64,000 bases of DNA from IMG/VR virus record IMGVR_UViG_3300008459_011050, positions 114,053 through 178,052 of that record; one strand, 5' to 3'. Shown here in pieces: positions 35,682-43,001 of this stretch; positions within the stretch are counted from its first letter, which is position 1, and each line of letters opens with the position of its first letter. Made by a program: the position numbers and the translations under genes. A model generated the notes under the pieces. That model had not been told where the DNA came from. It searched no databases and saw only the letters and a list, made by a program, of their open reading frames with translations. The stretch is from a virus.

Positions 35682-35712
35682 TTTGTTTTTGTAAAAGGTA
35701 GTATTACCTTTG
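35682..35712 (+). promoter_or_regulatory. Class I host-type promoter, leaderless configuration
   Basis: TTTG, 19 bases, TACCTTTG, then TACT and ATG at 35717. Confidence 0.8.
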
Positions 35713-35716
35713 TACT

Positions 35717-36319
35717 ATGAACATATGGTTTACATCAGATACGCACTTCGGACACACCAACATTGCTGGTCCAAGTATATCTGTTTGGAAAGATGGATTT
35801 AGAAACTTCAATTCTGTTCAAGAAATGAACGATGCTCTTATCCACAATATAAATAAGATAGTTGGTGAAGATGATATCCTTTACCACCTTGGTGATTGGA
35901 GCTTTGGTGGAGTTCATAATATCTACTATTTTAGGAAATCACTTATCTGTAAAAATATTCACCTAATTCTTGGTAACCACGACCAACATATCACAAATAA
36001 AGAAATCAAATTTCTTGATAGTTCATTCAACCCAATAGATTTGTTTAGTTCTGTTCAAGATGTTTTCACGGGAAAGATAGGTAAAAACTATTTTCACCTC
36101 TCACATTATTCCCACCAAGTTTGGCCAGGAAGTCATAAAAATTTTATACACCTATTTGGACATAGCCACGGAAGTCTAAAAGGTCTTGGTAAGTCTATGG
36201 ATGTTGGCGTTGATACTCACCCAGAATTCAGACCTTATCATATAAATGAAATTATCAAAATTATGGATAAGATACCTGTAAAATTTATTGATCACCACGA
36301 TGAAAGCACAAATGTTTGA
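35717..36319 (+). CDS. Calcineurin-like metallophosphoesterase
   Basis: 200 residues with all motifs of the metallophosphoesterase fold in order: SDTHFGH (residues 7-13), LGDWSFGG near 58-65, LGNHDQH near 85-91, LSHYSH near 120-125, and FGHSHG near 141-146. These place two metal ions for phosphodiester or phosphomonoester hydrolysis. The size and motif spacing fit the stand-alone phage type and not gp47/Mre11. The substrate is unknown; nucleotide or RNA 2',3'-cyclic phosphate ends are plausible. It is transcribed from a host-type promoter with 4 bases to the ATG. Confidence 0.9.
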   Translation: MNIWFTSDTHFGHTNIAGPSISVWKDGFRNFNSVQEMNDALIHNINKIVGEDDILYHLGDWSFGGVHNIYYFRKSLICKNIHLILGNHDQHITNKEIKFLDSSFNPIDLFSSVQDVFTGKIGKNYFHLSHYSHQVWPGSHKNFIHLFGHSHGSLKGLGKSMDVGVDTHPEFRPYHINEIIKIMDKIPVKFIDHHDESTNV

Positions 36320-36379
36320 AAATAAGCCAACTTTTATAAACTGATAAATATAACTGAAATTCAAAATAACTTAAATTAT

Positions 36380-36850
36380 ATGGCAAAAATACCTATGACC
36401 CGAGAAGGGTTTCAAAAATTAGAGCAAGAATTAAAGGATATGCGTGGTCCACAGTTGAGGGAACATATCCAAAATTTGGCAGAAGCAAAAGATAAAGGTG
36501 ACCTTTCAGAAAATGCTGAATATGATGTCGCTAAAACAGCTATTGATGATTTAAATAGAAAAATCAATAAACTTTCACAGAAGTTAGCAGATGCTGAAAT
36601 TATTGAAGGTATTATCGATGATGGTACAGTTCAACTACTTACTTGGGTTAAATTCAAAAATACTAAGAGTGGGGTTACGATCGAATATCGAATTGTGCCA
36701 GAAAATGAAATTGATATTAAATCTGGTAAAATCTCGCACCTAAGTCCTATTGGAAGTGCTCTAATGGGTAATCGAGTTGGAGATAAAGTAATTGCAGAAG
36801 TACCTATTGGTAAAATGGAACTTGAGATTTTGGAAATCAGAGTTAAGTAA
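36380..36850 (+). CDS. greA: Transcription elongation/cleavage factor GreA
   Basis: 156 residues, full length for GreA (about 158). The N-terminal coiled coil has the tip motif DLSENAEYD near 38-46, whose acidic residues enter the RNA polymerase secondary channel, and the C-terminal FKBP-like domain follows (VKFKNTKSGVTIEYRIV, ISHLSPIGSALMG). It rescues backtracked RNA polymerase. A phage copy could help transcription of very long late operons or alter initiation; that is inference. The next gene starts within its stop (TAATG), so it heads an operon ending before tRNA-Arg. Confidence 0.95.
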   Translation: MAKIPMTREGFQKLEQELKDMRGPQLREHIQNLAEAKDKGDLSENAEYDVAKTAIDDLNRKINKLSQKLADAEIIEGIIDDGTVQLLTWVKFKNTKSGVTIEYRIVPENEIDIKSGKISHLSPIGSALMGNRVGDKVIAEVPIGKMELEILEIRVK

Positions 36851-37122
36851 TGATTGGTCTTTACAAGGGTCATGTATTTCAAGGATCTAATAAGATGTGG
36901 CAAGAGTATAGAATTGTTCATCTTGGTAAGTGGGATGGGAGTGATGAAGTTTTTTTTACAACCTACCACCACGAATTTCCAAATGAGAGATTACAAATCT
37001 ATCTTCATAAATACAAACCTTTGTCAAGAACATTCAAAGCTAATATTGACCAGTATATGAAAAAAGATCCTTATTTTATTGAATTAAACAGAGAAGAAAA
37101 ATTAAACGATTTACTATCATGA
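36850..37122 (+). CDS. Unknown small protein downstream of greA
   Basis: 90 residues, beta-rich N-terminus (MIGLYKGHVFQGSNKMWQEY), helical C-terminus. No family recognised. Coupled to greA by a TAATG overlap and to the next gene by an ATGA overlap. An ORF in another frame over the same bases is taken as a shadow. Confidence 0.65.
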   Translation: MIGLYKGHVFQGSNKMWQEYRIVHLGKWDGSDEVFFTTYHHEFPNERLQIYLHKYKPLSRTFKANIDQYMKKDPYFIELNREEKLNDLLS

Positions 37123-37496
37123 TAAAAATAGAAGTTGACTGTATAGACGAAAAAATTGAACTCCTTGATAGGATTAAAATCCTACATAAGAAAATGAAAA
37201 AATCCCTAAATAAAGATGGGGATAAAATGTTTGATGAAGATGAACTTATAGATTTCCCATTCTATATTGATCCCTTTCATATTAAAGTAACAACAGAAGA
37301 ATCTATTCAAAAAATGATTAATAAGTTAATTGATGAATATTGGGAAAATGTTGACTTCGATCTTGGATATGAAAATGAAAAGTATTATGTTTGTCATAAG
37401 AAATCAAAACACGTAGTTGAACTGGACAAGGGTAGTACCTGGGACGACTATAGGGATGAAAGAATTAAATTGAAGAACTTTTTTGAAAGTATTTGA
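37119..37496 (+). CDS. Unknown small protein
   Basis: 125 residues, strongly charged (KILHKKMKKSLNKDGDKMFDEDELID), no family recognised. Third gene of the greA operon by ATGA overlap; tRNA-Arg begins 15 bases after its stop, so both may share a transcript ending at the terminator at 37589. Confidence 0.65.
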   Translation: MIKIEVDCIDEKIELLDRIKILHKKMKKSLNKDGDKMFDEDELIDFPFYIDPFHIKVTTEESIQKMINKLIDEYWENVDFDLGYENEKYYVCHKKSKHVVELDKGSTWDDYRDERIKLKNFFESI

Positions 37497-37511
37497 TATA
37501 AGAAAACTAAT

Positions 37512-37587
37512 GGTTCCGTAGCTCAGCCCGGATAGCAGCAACTCACTTCTAATGAGTAGGTCATAGGTTCGAATCCTATCGGAACTA
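37512..37587 (+). tRNA. tRNA-Arg (anticodon UCU)
   Basis: Cloverleaf by eye: acceptor GGTTCCG with CGGAACT (one G-U pair) and discriminator A; anticodon stem ACTCA/TGAGT with loop CTTCTAA, anticodon TCT after T33; T-arm ATAGG-TTCGAAT-CCTAT. The D-stem is short (GCT/AGC). CCA is not encoded. It reads AGA and AGG, the common Arg codons of this AT-rich genome. A terminator follows directly. Confidence 0.93.
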
Positions 37588-37588
37588 C

Positions 37589-37620
37589 AAAGGAACTCTA
37601 AATGAGTTCCTTTTTCTTTT
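37589..37620 (+). terminator. Rho-independent terminator after tRNA-Arg
   Basis: AAAGGAACTC pairs with GAGTTCCTTT around loop TAAAT, followed by T-rich TTCTTTT. It ends the greA-tRNA-Arg transcript. Confidence 0.88.
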
Positions 37621-37642
37621 CATTTATTTAATCCATAAATCT

Positions 37643-37753
37643 TGGGATTTTTGGTATGATTATCAAAATGATTTACATAGAATAAGAGAAGAAAAGATAA
37701 ATGAGATATTTGGTATAGGTAAGGAAACTTTAAAAGATATTTGGCCAGAGTAA
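37643..37753 (+). pseudogene. Possible remnant of a small ORF
   Basis: An open stretch without start codon ends at TAA 37751-37753. Its translation contains YQNDLHRIREEKINEI, which resembles YLQLQRDEKIDEIL at the end of the adjacent 54-residue gene. This may be a decayed duplicate. The stretch between tRNA-Arg and that gene otherwise holds only the terminator and a class I promoter. Confidence 0.3.
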
Positions 37754-37771
37754 AACTTTATATTACCTTTG
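37740..37771 (+). promoter_or_regulatory. Class I host-type promoter, leaderless configuration
   Basis: TTTG, 20 bases, TACCTTTG, then TATT and ATG at 37776. The transcript should also carry tRNA-Cys. Confidence 0.82.
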
Positions 37772-37775
37772 TATT

Positions 37776-37940
37776 ATGAATTCTGAACAATACCTCAACT
37801 ATCTACAAGAATCTCAACATATTGCACTTGAGTCCTATAATTACATAGGTGAAATGTATAATTCTTACATGACTAGTCAACTCTATGACGAATATCTTCA
37901 ACTTCAGAGGGATGAAAAGATTGATGAAATACTAAACTAA
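37776..37940 (+). CDS. Small 54-residue protein adjoining tRNA-Cys
   Basis: ATG at 37776 to TAA at 37938-37940, 54 residues (MNSEQYLNYLQESQ..., ending RDEKIDEILN), Tyr/Glu-rich and helical. It was called because it sits exactly behind a well-formed host-type promoter at the same 4-base distance as four longer genes. No family recognised. The first base of tRNA-Cys directly follows its stop, so the tRNA must be cut from the mRNA 3' end. Confidence 0.7.
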   Translation: MNSEQYLNYLQESQHIALESYNYIGEMYNSYMTSQLYDEYLQLQRDEKIDEILN

Positions 37941-38011
37941 GGTCCGTTGTCAGAGCGGTTATGTCGAGGACTGCAAATCCTTTTAGCCTGGTTCGACTCC
38001 AGGACGGACCT
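37941..38011 (+). tRNA. tRNA-Cys (anticodon GCA)
   Basis: Acceptor GGTCCGT/ACGGACC with discriminator T; anticodon stem AGGA/TCCT with loop CTGCAAA, anticodon GCA after T33; T-arm CCTGG-TTCGACT-CCAGG. CCA is not encoded. It decodes TGT and TGC. It may matter for the extremely Cys-rich gene at 62490. It converges on the glycosyltransferase gene ending at 38013 with a one-base gap. Confidence 0.92.
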
Positions 38012-38012
38012 C

Positions 38013-39122
38013 TTAATTTAATCTATCTACTGCAAACTGCAGATTTCCTCTAACCCTATCATAATAATGATGTGGTATTTTATTCTCTGTAAGTAATTGT
38101 TCACACGCTTTTTTGGATTCCTCGAAATAACCTGAGTAATAAGATATGATTGAAAATTCGTCGAGTATACCGTAATCATAAATCCAATCTTCGGAAAATA
38201 AACTATTTGATGGTTTAGTGATATTCAGAGCTTGTTTTCCGAAAATATATCCCATTTGATGTAGACCATGTATCCTACAATAATGTAATAAATGATAAAG
38301 ACACTCTGCTCTATTCGGGCAAGATTCGTGCCCCTTCAAATAATTAAAAATGATCTTTTCTGGTGGGTAATTCAACTCATTCATCAAATTTCCTACGTTA
38401 ACATAACTTATAAAAACTTCTTCATTCCAAAAACCCATTTCACCGCGCTTCAAATAGAATTCTAAAGATTCCTCACGTCTTTGAAGATCTCTTAGTGATT
38501 GTGCAAGATAAAATGTATATCTCGATTTGAACCACAAATCCTCTGTTTCATCTATGGCTTGTTTCAAAAGTATAACATCTTGTTCGAATTTATTACCACT
38601 CCTATTTCTATTGCTGTCTTGTATTGGTTGATTGTAAAAACCGTTAGCAGTTTTTCTTGTCTCAACTTCACCTGTTAGAAACTCATGAATAACACCCTCA
38701 TACCGATAATTTTTTTTATTAGAACTAATTTGTGGTCTCACATAGGTTATACCACCCATTTTTGTGGTGATATCATATAAATCAACATCCATAGTATTTT
38801 TAAATTCTGATACATCAAAATCCTCATCAAATATTAAAATTTCGTCAGCATCAATCATCAAAGCATAGTCTACATTTTGATGATCTCTCAATTTTTCCAA
38901 TGCTAAACTTCTGTTGTGTGCAAAATTTTTCCAAGGTTCTGAATATACAAATCCAGGTATTTGATTTTTGGTTAGCCAGTTATTTATAACTTCGGTTGTT
39001 TCATCTGTAGAACCAGTGTCTTGAATTATTACTGCGTCTATCAATGGCTTCACTGAATTCAAACATCGTTCCATGACGTGTGATTCATTTTTTACAATCA
39101 TGCATAAAGCTATTGTTTTCAT
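38013..39122 (-). CDS. Family 2 glycosyltransferase with C-terminal TPR-like region
   Basis: 369 residues. Standard GT2 start TIALCMIVKNESHVMERCLNS (broken here after conserved KNE), then IIQDTGSTDET near 33-43 and the metal-binding MIDADEI with Asp91/Asp93. The C-terminal half (about 190-360) has repeated helical pairs like TPRs (FYLAQSLRDLQRREESLEFYLKR). It would use a nucleotide sugar; the acceptor is unknown. It differs in architecture from the two-domain glycosyltransferase at 3546, so the window encodes two separate sugar-transfer enzymes. ATG at 39122, divergent from the ligase. Confidence 0.88.
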   Translation of the reverse strand: MKTIALCMIVKNESHVMERCLNSVKPLIDAVIIQDTGSTDETTEVINNWLTKNQIPGFVYSEPWKNFAHNRSLALEKLRDHQNVDYALMIDADEILIFDEDFDVSEFKNTMDVDLYDITTKMGGITYVRPQISSNKKNYRYEGVIHEFLTGEVETRKTANGFYNQPIQDSNRNRSGNKFEQDVILLKQAIDETEDLWFKSRYTFYLAQSLRDLQRREESLEFYLKRGEMGFWNEEVFISYVNVGNLMNELNYPPEKIIFNYLKGHESCPNRAECLYHLLHYCRIHGLHQMGYIFGKQALNITKPSNSLFSEDWIYDYGILDEFSIISYYSGYFEESKKACEQLLTENKIPHHYYDRVRGNLQFAVDRLN

Positions 39123-39143
39123 TCAGATATTTTTTTATATTTG
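39112..39143 (+). promoter_or_regulatory. Class I host-type promoter, leaderless configuration
   Basis: ATTG (one mismatch), 20 bases, TATATTTG, then TAGT and ATG at 39148. It overlaps the start of the divergent glycosyltransferase gene. Confidence 0.7.
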
Positions 39144-39147
39144 TAGT

Positions 39148-39774
39148 ATGATTAAATATCAAAGTTTCCAATATATTTATCCACCTAGACCCAAAAACCC
39201 CATACCTTCTACTGATTTGAATATTTGGGATAATGGTATGATGTTGGCTCAACCTAAAATCAATGGATCAAATTGTACCATCTATACAAATGGTAAAGAT
39301 ATTTATGTTTATAATCGTCATGGACAAAGACTTACTGGTTTTGATATTCCCAAAGAAGAAATATTGAATTTATATCGCGGTAACGGGTGGTGGGTTTTGA
39401 ATGGTGAGTATACAAATAAATCTAAACAAAATGAAAATGGAAGTGTTTTTTCACACAAATTCTGTTTGTTTGATATTCTTGTTAAAAATGGTGAGTATTT
39501 AATTGGTACAACATTTCAACAAAGAGTGGATATGATGTTAGAACTTTATGGTAGTCCCAAAGATTACATTAGTCAAATAACTGAAAATACTTTCGTTATC
39601 AAATCTTTCTATAATGATTTCACCACAATATTCAATGACTTATCAAAAATTGATATGATTGAGGGTTTAGTTCTAAAAAGAAAGTCAGCTAAACTTGAAA
39701 CTGGGACGAGTGAAAACAATAATTCAAAAAGTCAGATCAAATCTAGGAAAGCTACAAAAAATTATAAGTATTAA
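39148..39774 (+). CDS. Minimal ATP-dependent nucleic-acid ligase (nucleotidyltransferase superfamily)
   Basis: 208 residues from ATG at 39148; the frame is open upstream to 39073 but the promoter is 4 bases before 39148. Motif I is KING with the adenylated Lys37, then VYNRHGQR, motif III-like LNGEYTNKS, FDILV, and motif IV EGLVLKRK near 172-179; Lys residues in SQIKSRKATKNY may be motif V. Only the nucleotidyltransferase core is present, as in small RNA ligases. It would seal nicks in RNA or DNA; the RNA side is favoured by the size and by neighbouring tRNAs, but not proven. Its stop overlaps the convergent gene by 4 bases. Confidence 0.83.
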   Translation: MIKYQSFQYIYPPRPKNPIPSTDLNIWDNGMMLAQPKINGSNCTIYTNGKDIYVYNRHGQRLTGFDIPKEEILNLYRGNGWWVLNGEYTNKSKQNENGSVFSHKFCLFDILVKNGEYLIGTTFQQRVDMMLELYGSPKDYISQITENTFVIKSFYNDFTTIFNDLSKIDMIEGLVLKRKSAKLETGTSENNNSKSQIKSRKATKNYKY

Positions 39775-40346
39775 TTGAATTTAGCTCTGGTTTCCCAAAA
39801 ATCAAATGGTATGATTTTATCAAGTATTTCATCAGAAAATCCATAAAATTTATATACGTTATCCCCAAGATCTTCAAGGAATATATCCAAAACCTCTGGT
39901 TGTCCTGGAGTCAAAAAGAAAACTCTTTCTTCCCTATCATAATACATAAATAGTGGATAGGTTTCATCAAGATAAGTCACATCTAAATCTAAAACCACAT
40001 AGTCTTGTTGAAAATGTTTCGACCTGACTAGGACTGTGAACGGTCCTTTCATAAAATTTTTATTCAGATCCATGTCACTAAAGAAATAGTCTGTATCATC
40101 TTGTTTGGTTGATAATTTATCTAAGTCCAAGGCAAAATAATCATCGATGTCTACTAATTCTTCGTATAATAGTATTTTACTTTCGTCGATTTTAAAATCT
40201 TTTATCTTACCCTTTGAAGATAAAAATTTCAATATATCTAATACTTTGTCTAACTCTATACCAGTTTCTTGTGATATAAATTCCGGGTCTTGAGAAGTAT
40301 CCATCCACAGAGAATGTATTGTGTCTATTTCGTCATTCTTAAACAT
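39771..40346 (-). CDS. Unknown acidic protein
   Basis: 191 residues, no family recognised. The first 65 residues look like a winged-helix fragment (FISQETGIELDKVLDILKFLSSKGKI); the rest is acidic and beta-rich. A class II element lies 4 bases before the ATG. Function unknown; the N-terminal helix-turn-helix impression is weak. Confidence 0.65.
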   Translation of the reverse strand: MFKNDEIDTIHSLWMDTSQDPEFISQETGIELDKVLDILKFLSSKGKIKDFKIDESKILLYEELVDIDDYFALDLDKLSTKQDDTDYFFSDMDLNKNFMKGPFTVLVRSKHFQQDYVVLDLDVTYLDETYPLFMYYDREERVFFLTPGQPEVLDIFLEDLGDNVYKFYGFSDEILDKIIPFDFWETRAKFN

Positions 40347-40349
40347 AGA

Positions 40350-40359
40350 TTATATATTA
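40350..40359 (-). promoter_or_regulatory. Class II promoter-like element
   Basis: Minus strand TAATATATAA, 3 bases before the ATG at 40346. Confidence 0.45.
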
Positions 40360-40377
40360 TTTTCAGCAGACTAAAAA

Positions 40378-40388
40378 TAATATATAAA
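40378..40388 (+). promoter_or_regulatory. Class II promoter-like element and rare Shine-Dalgarno-like leader
   Basis: TAATATATAAA lies 16 bases before the ATG at 40405. The leader between holds CGGAGT about 7 bases before the ATG, one of very few purine-rich ribosome-binding sites in the window. Confidence 0.45.
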
Positions 40389-40404
40389 TAAATCGGAGTA
40401 AAAA

Positions 40405-40965
40405 ATGGAAAAGTTTTCTAAGATAAAACCAAAAGAAAAATTACAAAAAGAAGAAGTCTTATTTAAGGGAGATGATTTCAAGGTCGTTCAGTTTGAAGAG
40501 TGGCCTATTATTGAAAAAAGAGATTTTGTGATTTGTATTCCGTATTTATTAGAAGAAAATAAATTTATAATACGTGAAGAATATATCCCATCATATAAAT
40601 ATAAGGAGGGCCAACAAATGCATTTAGCTTGTGTTGGGGGTCGTATCGAAAAGGGTGAAACACCAGAAGAGGCTTTAATAAGAGAATTGCAAGAAGAAGC
40701 TGGTATTGTTTTAAGAGACGATATCAAAATTGAATTTGACAAACCCCTTTTTGTTGGCAAAGACTCAACTCAGAAATTCTACCCTTGTGTTCTACCCTTA
40801 ATGTCAAAAGACTATGATGAAATCACAATCCATGGTGATGGTAGTTTACTTGAGAAAATGAGTAATACCGCAAAAGTCGATAAAAGATATGTTCAATCTA
40901 TGATACCATCAGATGTTGTAACTGAGTTTATGATGATGAAACTCAAGTCTTTCCTAAACCTGTAA
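40405..40965 (+). CDS. Nudix hydrolase
   Basis: 186 residues. The Nudix box is complete: Gly79, Glu85, then RELQEEAGI at 93-101. The preceding VICIPYLLEENKFIIREEYIP (read as beta strands) and the total length fit the ADP-ribose/nucleoside-diphosphate-sugar pyrophosphatase group. It would clear ADP-ribose, oxidised nucleotides or NAD derivatives; the substrate cannot be told from the sequence. It converges on the 461-residue gene with a 23-base overlap. Confidence 0.9.
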   Translation: MEKFSKIKPKEKLQKEEVLFKGDDFKVVQFEEWPIIEKRDFVICIPYLLEENKFIIREEYIPSYKYKEGQQMHLACVGGRIEKGETPEEALIRELQEEAGIVLRDDIKIEFDKPLFVGKDSTQKFYPCVLPLMSKDYDEITIHGDGSLLEKMSNTAKVDKRYVQSMIPSDVVTEFMMMKLKSFLNL

Positions 40966-42328
40966 TTGGTTCTCTACCCTTTTTTTCAATACCATTGATT
41001 GCCATTGACTTAACGTCGTTATTAAATTGATTATGGTCCGCATCTTCCATATAATCTATATGAACTCGCAATCTATTATCATCAAGGTAATTATTTGAAA
41101 TGTATTCGTGAATGATATATCCCATCCACTCATCTTCACCTTCATATCTTTCTAACCAATCTATATTAAATTTCATAGTCAAATAAGGCGTTCCATCTTT
41201 CCATTCAGTTTTGGTGACTTTGGTTTGTAGTTGTTCTTTTATAACATCTTCAAGTGATGACACAATTTCATCTTGGAGTATATCAACTGTTGCACTTACT
41301 CCCATATCAGTCCACATAGACCTGATATCGCTAATATAATCGGAGTCAATCTCATCTAATAGTTTTCCAATATTGACTAATCCCACTTTTTGAACTCTTT
41401 CTATTAGTTGTTCTTTTGTGGTAATACCAACACCTTTTAGTGTTTCATATTCATCCTCATCTACCTCTTTAATTTGTTCAAAATCATCAACTAATAAATC
41501 AACTAATAATTTTACTGTATCTACATTAAGATGGTATTGGAATAATGTCTCTACGCTTACTTGATCTGAATAATCCCAATATCTTTCCCAGAGAGCATCA
41601 AAACCATTTTTATCTGTTAGTATGTTATAATACTCATCTTTATGAGAAATTAACCACTCAGCGTATTTTTCTGCAGGATAAGTTAAATAAGCTTGTTCTT
41701 TATCATCATAAGTTATATCCACTTTATCGTCCAAATTATGATATTCGATAATCATTTTATCTGTGAGGTAAACTGGCTTGTACCAAATCAGATTAATGTT
41801 CAATTCTGAAATTGTCATGATATCATCTGGTTCTAATTCATAATCAAGACCACCTTTTATTGTAATGTCCTTTAGATTTAAAGAACCTTCATCATCATAA
41901 AATTCTATATTTTTGAATTTAGGTTTAACCCTTTTCACAAATGAAGTAAGCACATAAGTTAAATCCTCATCAGATACTTGGTTTGGTTCAGATCCCCTTG
42001 ATATTTTTGGGAAAATTTCCACCCTTATACAAGGTGTCAATTCCCTTTTGTTTCCTGGAACTGCCAAATTTTTAGGACCTTCATCTTTATTTGACTCATC
42101 TATGAATGAATAGAATATGTTGATATCATATCCACCTTCTTCTAACTCGAATAATAAATCCTCAATTTCTTCTAAGGATATTGGCCAAAATTTTTGATCA
42201 CTTTCTGGTCCACCTCCCACTCTCCTTCCATATTTCAATTCTGGTCGTTCCCATCTAGTACCAGTGAAAAGGTCTAGTTGTTTTTCTTGTAACAAAAAAG
42301 TTTTCCAATCTTTGAGATGATTTGACAT
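40943..42328 (-). CDS. Large acidic protein of unknown function
   Basis: 461 residues, very acidic, no family recognised. N-terminus MSNHLKDWKTFLLQEKQLDLF is again of the short basic/aromatic type shared by other unknowns here. A central region is rich in Asp/Glu (DDFEQIKEVDEDEYETLKGVG), and a segment near 290-330 could be helix-hairpin-helix-like (KGVGITTKEQLIERVQKVGL). Near the C-terminus MKFNIDWLERYEGEDEW. It follows the 210-residue gene by 14 bases. Possibly an internal virion protein; inference only. Confidence 0.65.
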   Translation of the reverse strand: MSNHLKDWKTFLLQEKQLDLFTGTRWERPELKYGRRVGGGPESDQKFWPISLEEIEDLLFELEEGGYDINIFYSFIDESNKDEGPKNLAVPGNKRELTPCIRVEIFPKISRGSEPNQVSDEDLTYVLTSFVKRVKPKFKNIEFYDDEGSLNLKDITIKGGLDYELEPDDIMTISELNINLIWYKPVYLTDKMIIEYHNLDDKVDITYDDKEQAYLTYPAEKYAEWLISHKDEYYNILTDKNGFDALWERYWDYSDQVSVETLFQYHLNVDTVKLLVDLLVDDFEQIKEVDEDEYETLKGVGITTKEQLIERVQKVGLVNIGKLLDEIDSDYISDIRSMWTDMGVSATVDILQDEIVSSLEDVIKEQLQTKVTKTEWKDGTPYLTMKFNIDWLERYEGEDEWMGYIIHEYISNNYLDDNRLRVHIDYMEDADHNQFNNDVKSMAINGIEKKGREPITGLGKT

Positions 42329-42342
42329 AGAAGAATTTTTTT

Positions 42343-42975
42343 TTATTCAGGACTCCAAGAACCATCCCTACCACTTTTTTGGAAACCGGTTCTTCTTATT
42401 ATCACTTCAAATTCATTCACTTCATATCTGTCTTTCCCTGCTTCTAATTTATTATAAAATCCATTTAACCTTTCTGCTTTGGATAGTGTGGATTTTAGTG
42501 GGCTAACATTTAATCTTTTTACTCTTTCACCCAGTGATTTTGTGTATTTTACAAAACTATCAAGGGTATCATCGTATTTATAGATTTTTATTTTATATTC
42601 GTACTGACTACTATAAACTATAAATGAATAATCATCATCAATAATATCTAAAAAAATATCTTCTATTTCAGCAACTGTGGGGAAAGCACTTCTTTCCTCT
42701 CTTATCATAGTATAAACTTGGAACATATTGTCTCTGAATTCGAGACTACCTTTATTGACCTCTCCATAAAGTTTCTGTGTGGCTTCCTTATACTCATCAT
42801 ATCCACTTTCATAAAAGTTAAATAAATTATGAGTTTCTGGATTATTAAAAAAAAGATTTGATATTGATTTTGTTGGTTTGGAATCTTCAGAGAAATAATA
42901 AACAATTTCCATTGCCATTTCCTCTGTGAACCTACCACCAGTGTTTTCATTAAATTTTTTCCACCCCTTTATCAT
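42343..42975 (-). CDS. Unknown protein
   Basis: 210 residues, no family recognised. Starts MIKGWKKFNENTGGRF, again the basic/aromatic/acidic N-terminal pattern. Helical middle, basic C-terminus (RRTGFQKSGRDGSWSPE). Upstream partner of the 461-residue gene on the same strand. A class II element lies 5 bases before the ATG. Confidence 0.65.
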   Translation of the reverse strand: MIKGWKKFNENTGGRFTEEMAMEIVYYFSEDSKPTKSISNLFFNNPETHNLFNFYESGYDEYKEATQKLYGEVNKGSLEFRDNMFQVYTMIREERSAFPTVAEIEDIFLDIIDDDYSFIVYSSQYEYKIKIYKYDDTLDSFVKYTKSLGERVKRLNVSPLKSTLSKAERLNGFYNKLEAGKDRYEVNEFEVIIRRTGFQKSGRDGSWSPE

Positions 42976-42980
42976 AAGGG

Positions 42981-42990
42981 TATATATTAA
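42981..42990 (-). promoter_or_regulatory. Class II promoter-like element
   Basis: Minus strand TTAATATATA, 5 bases before the ATG at 42975. Confidence 0.48.
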
Positions 42991-43001
42991 GATGGATAAT
43001 T

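Noticed and set aside
35717-36319. Metallophosphoesterase as the gp47/Mre11 partner of the gp46-like ATPase
   Set aside because: It has only about 200 residues, lacks the capping domain, is on another strand and unit, and its motif spacing fits stand-alone phosphoesterases.
36854-37060. 68-codon ORF overlapping the small gene after greA in another frame
   Set aside because: The frame starting at 36850 is coupled on both sides by start/stop overlaps, while this one has no such context.
39771-40346. Transcription regulator call based on the N-terminal helical segment
   Set aside because: The helix-turn-helix impression rests on a single short segment and no family motif, so the gene is left as unknown.
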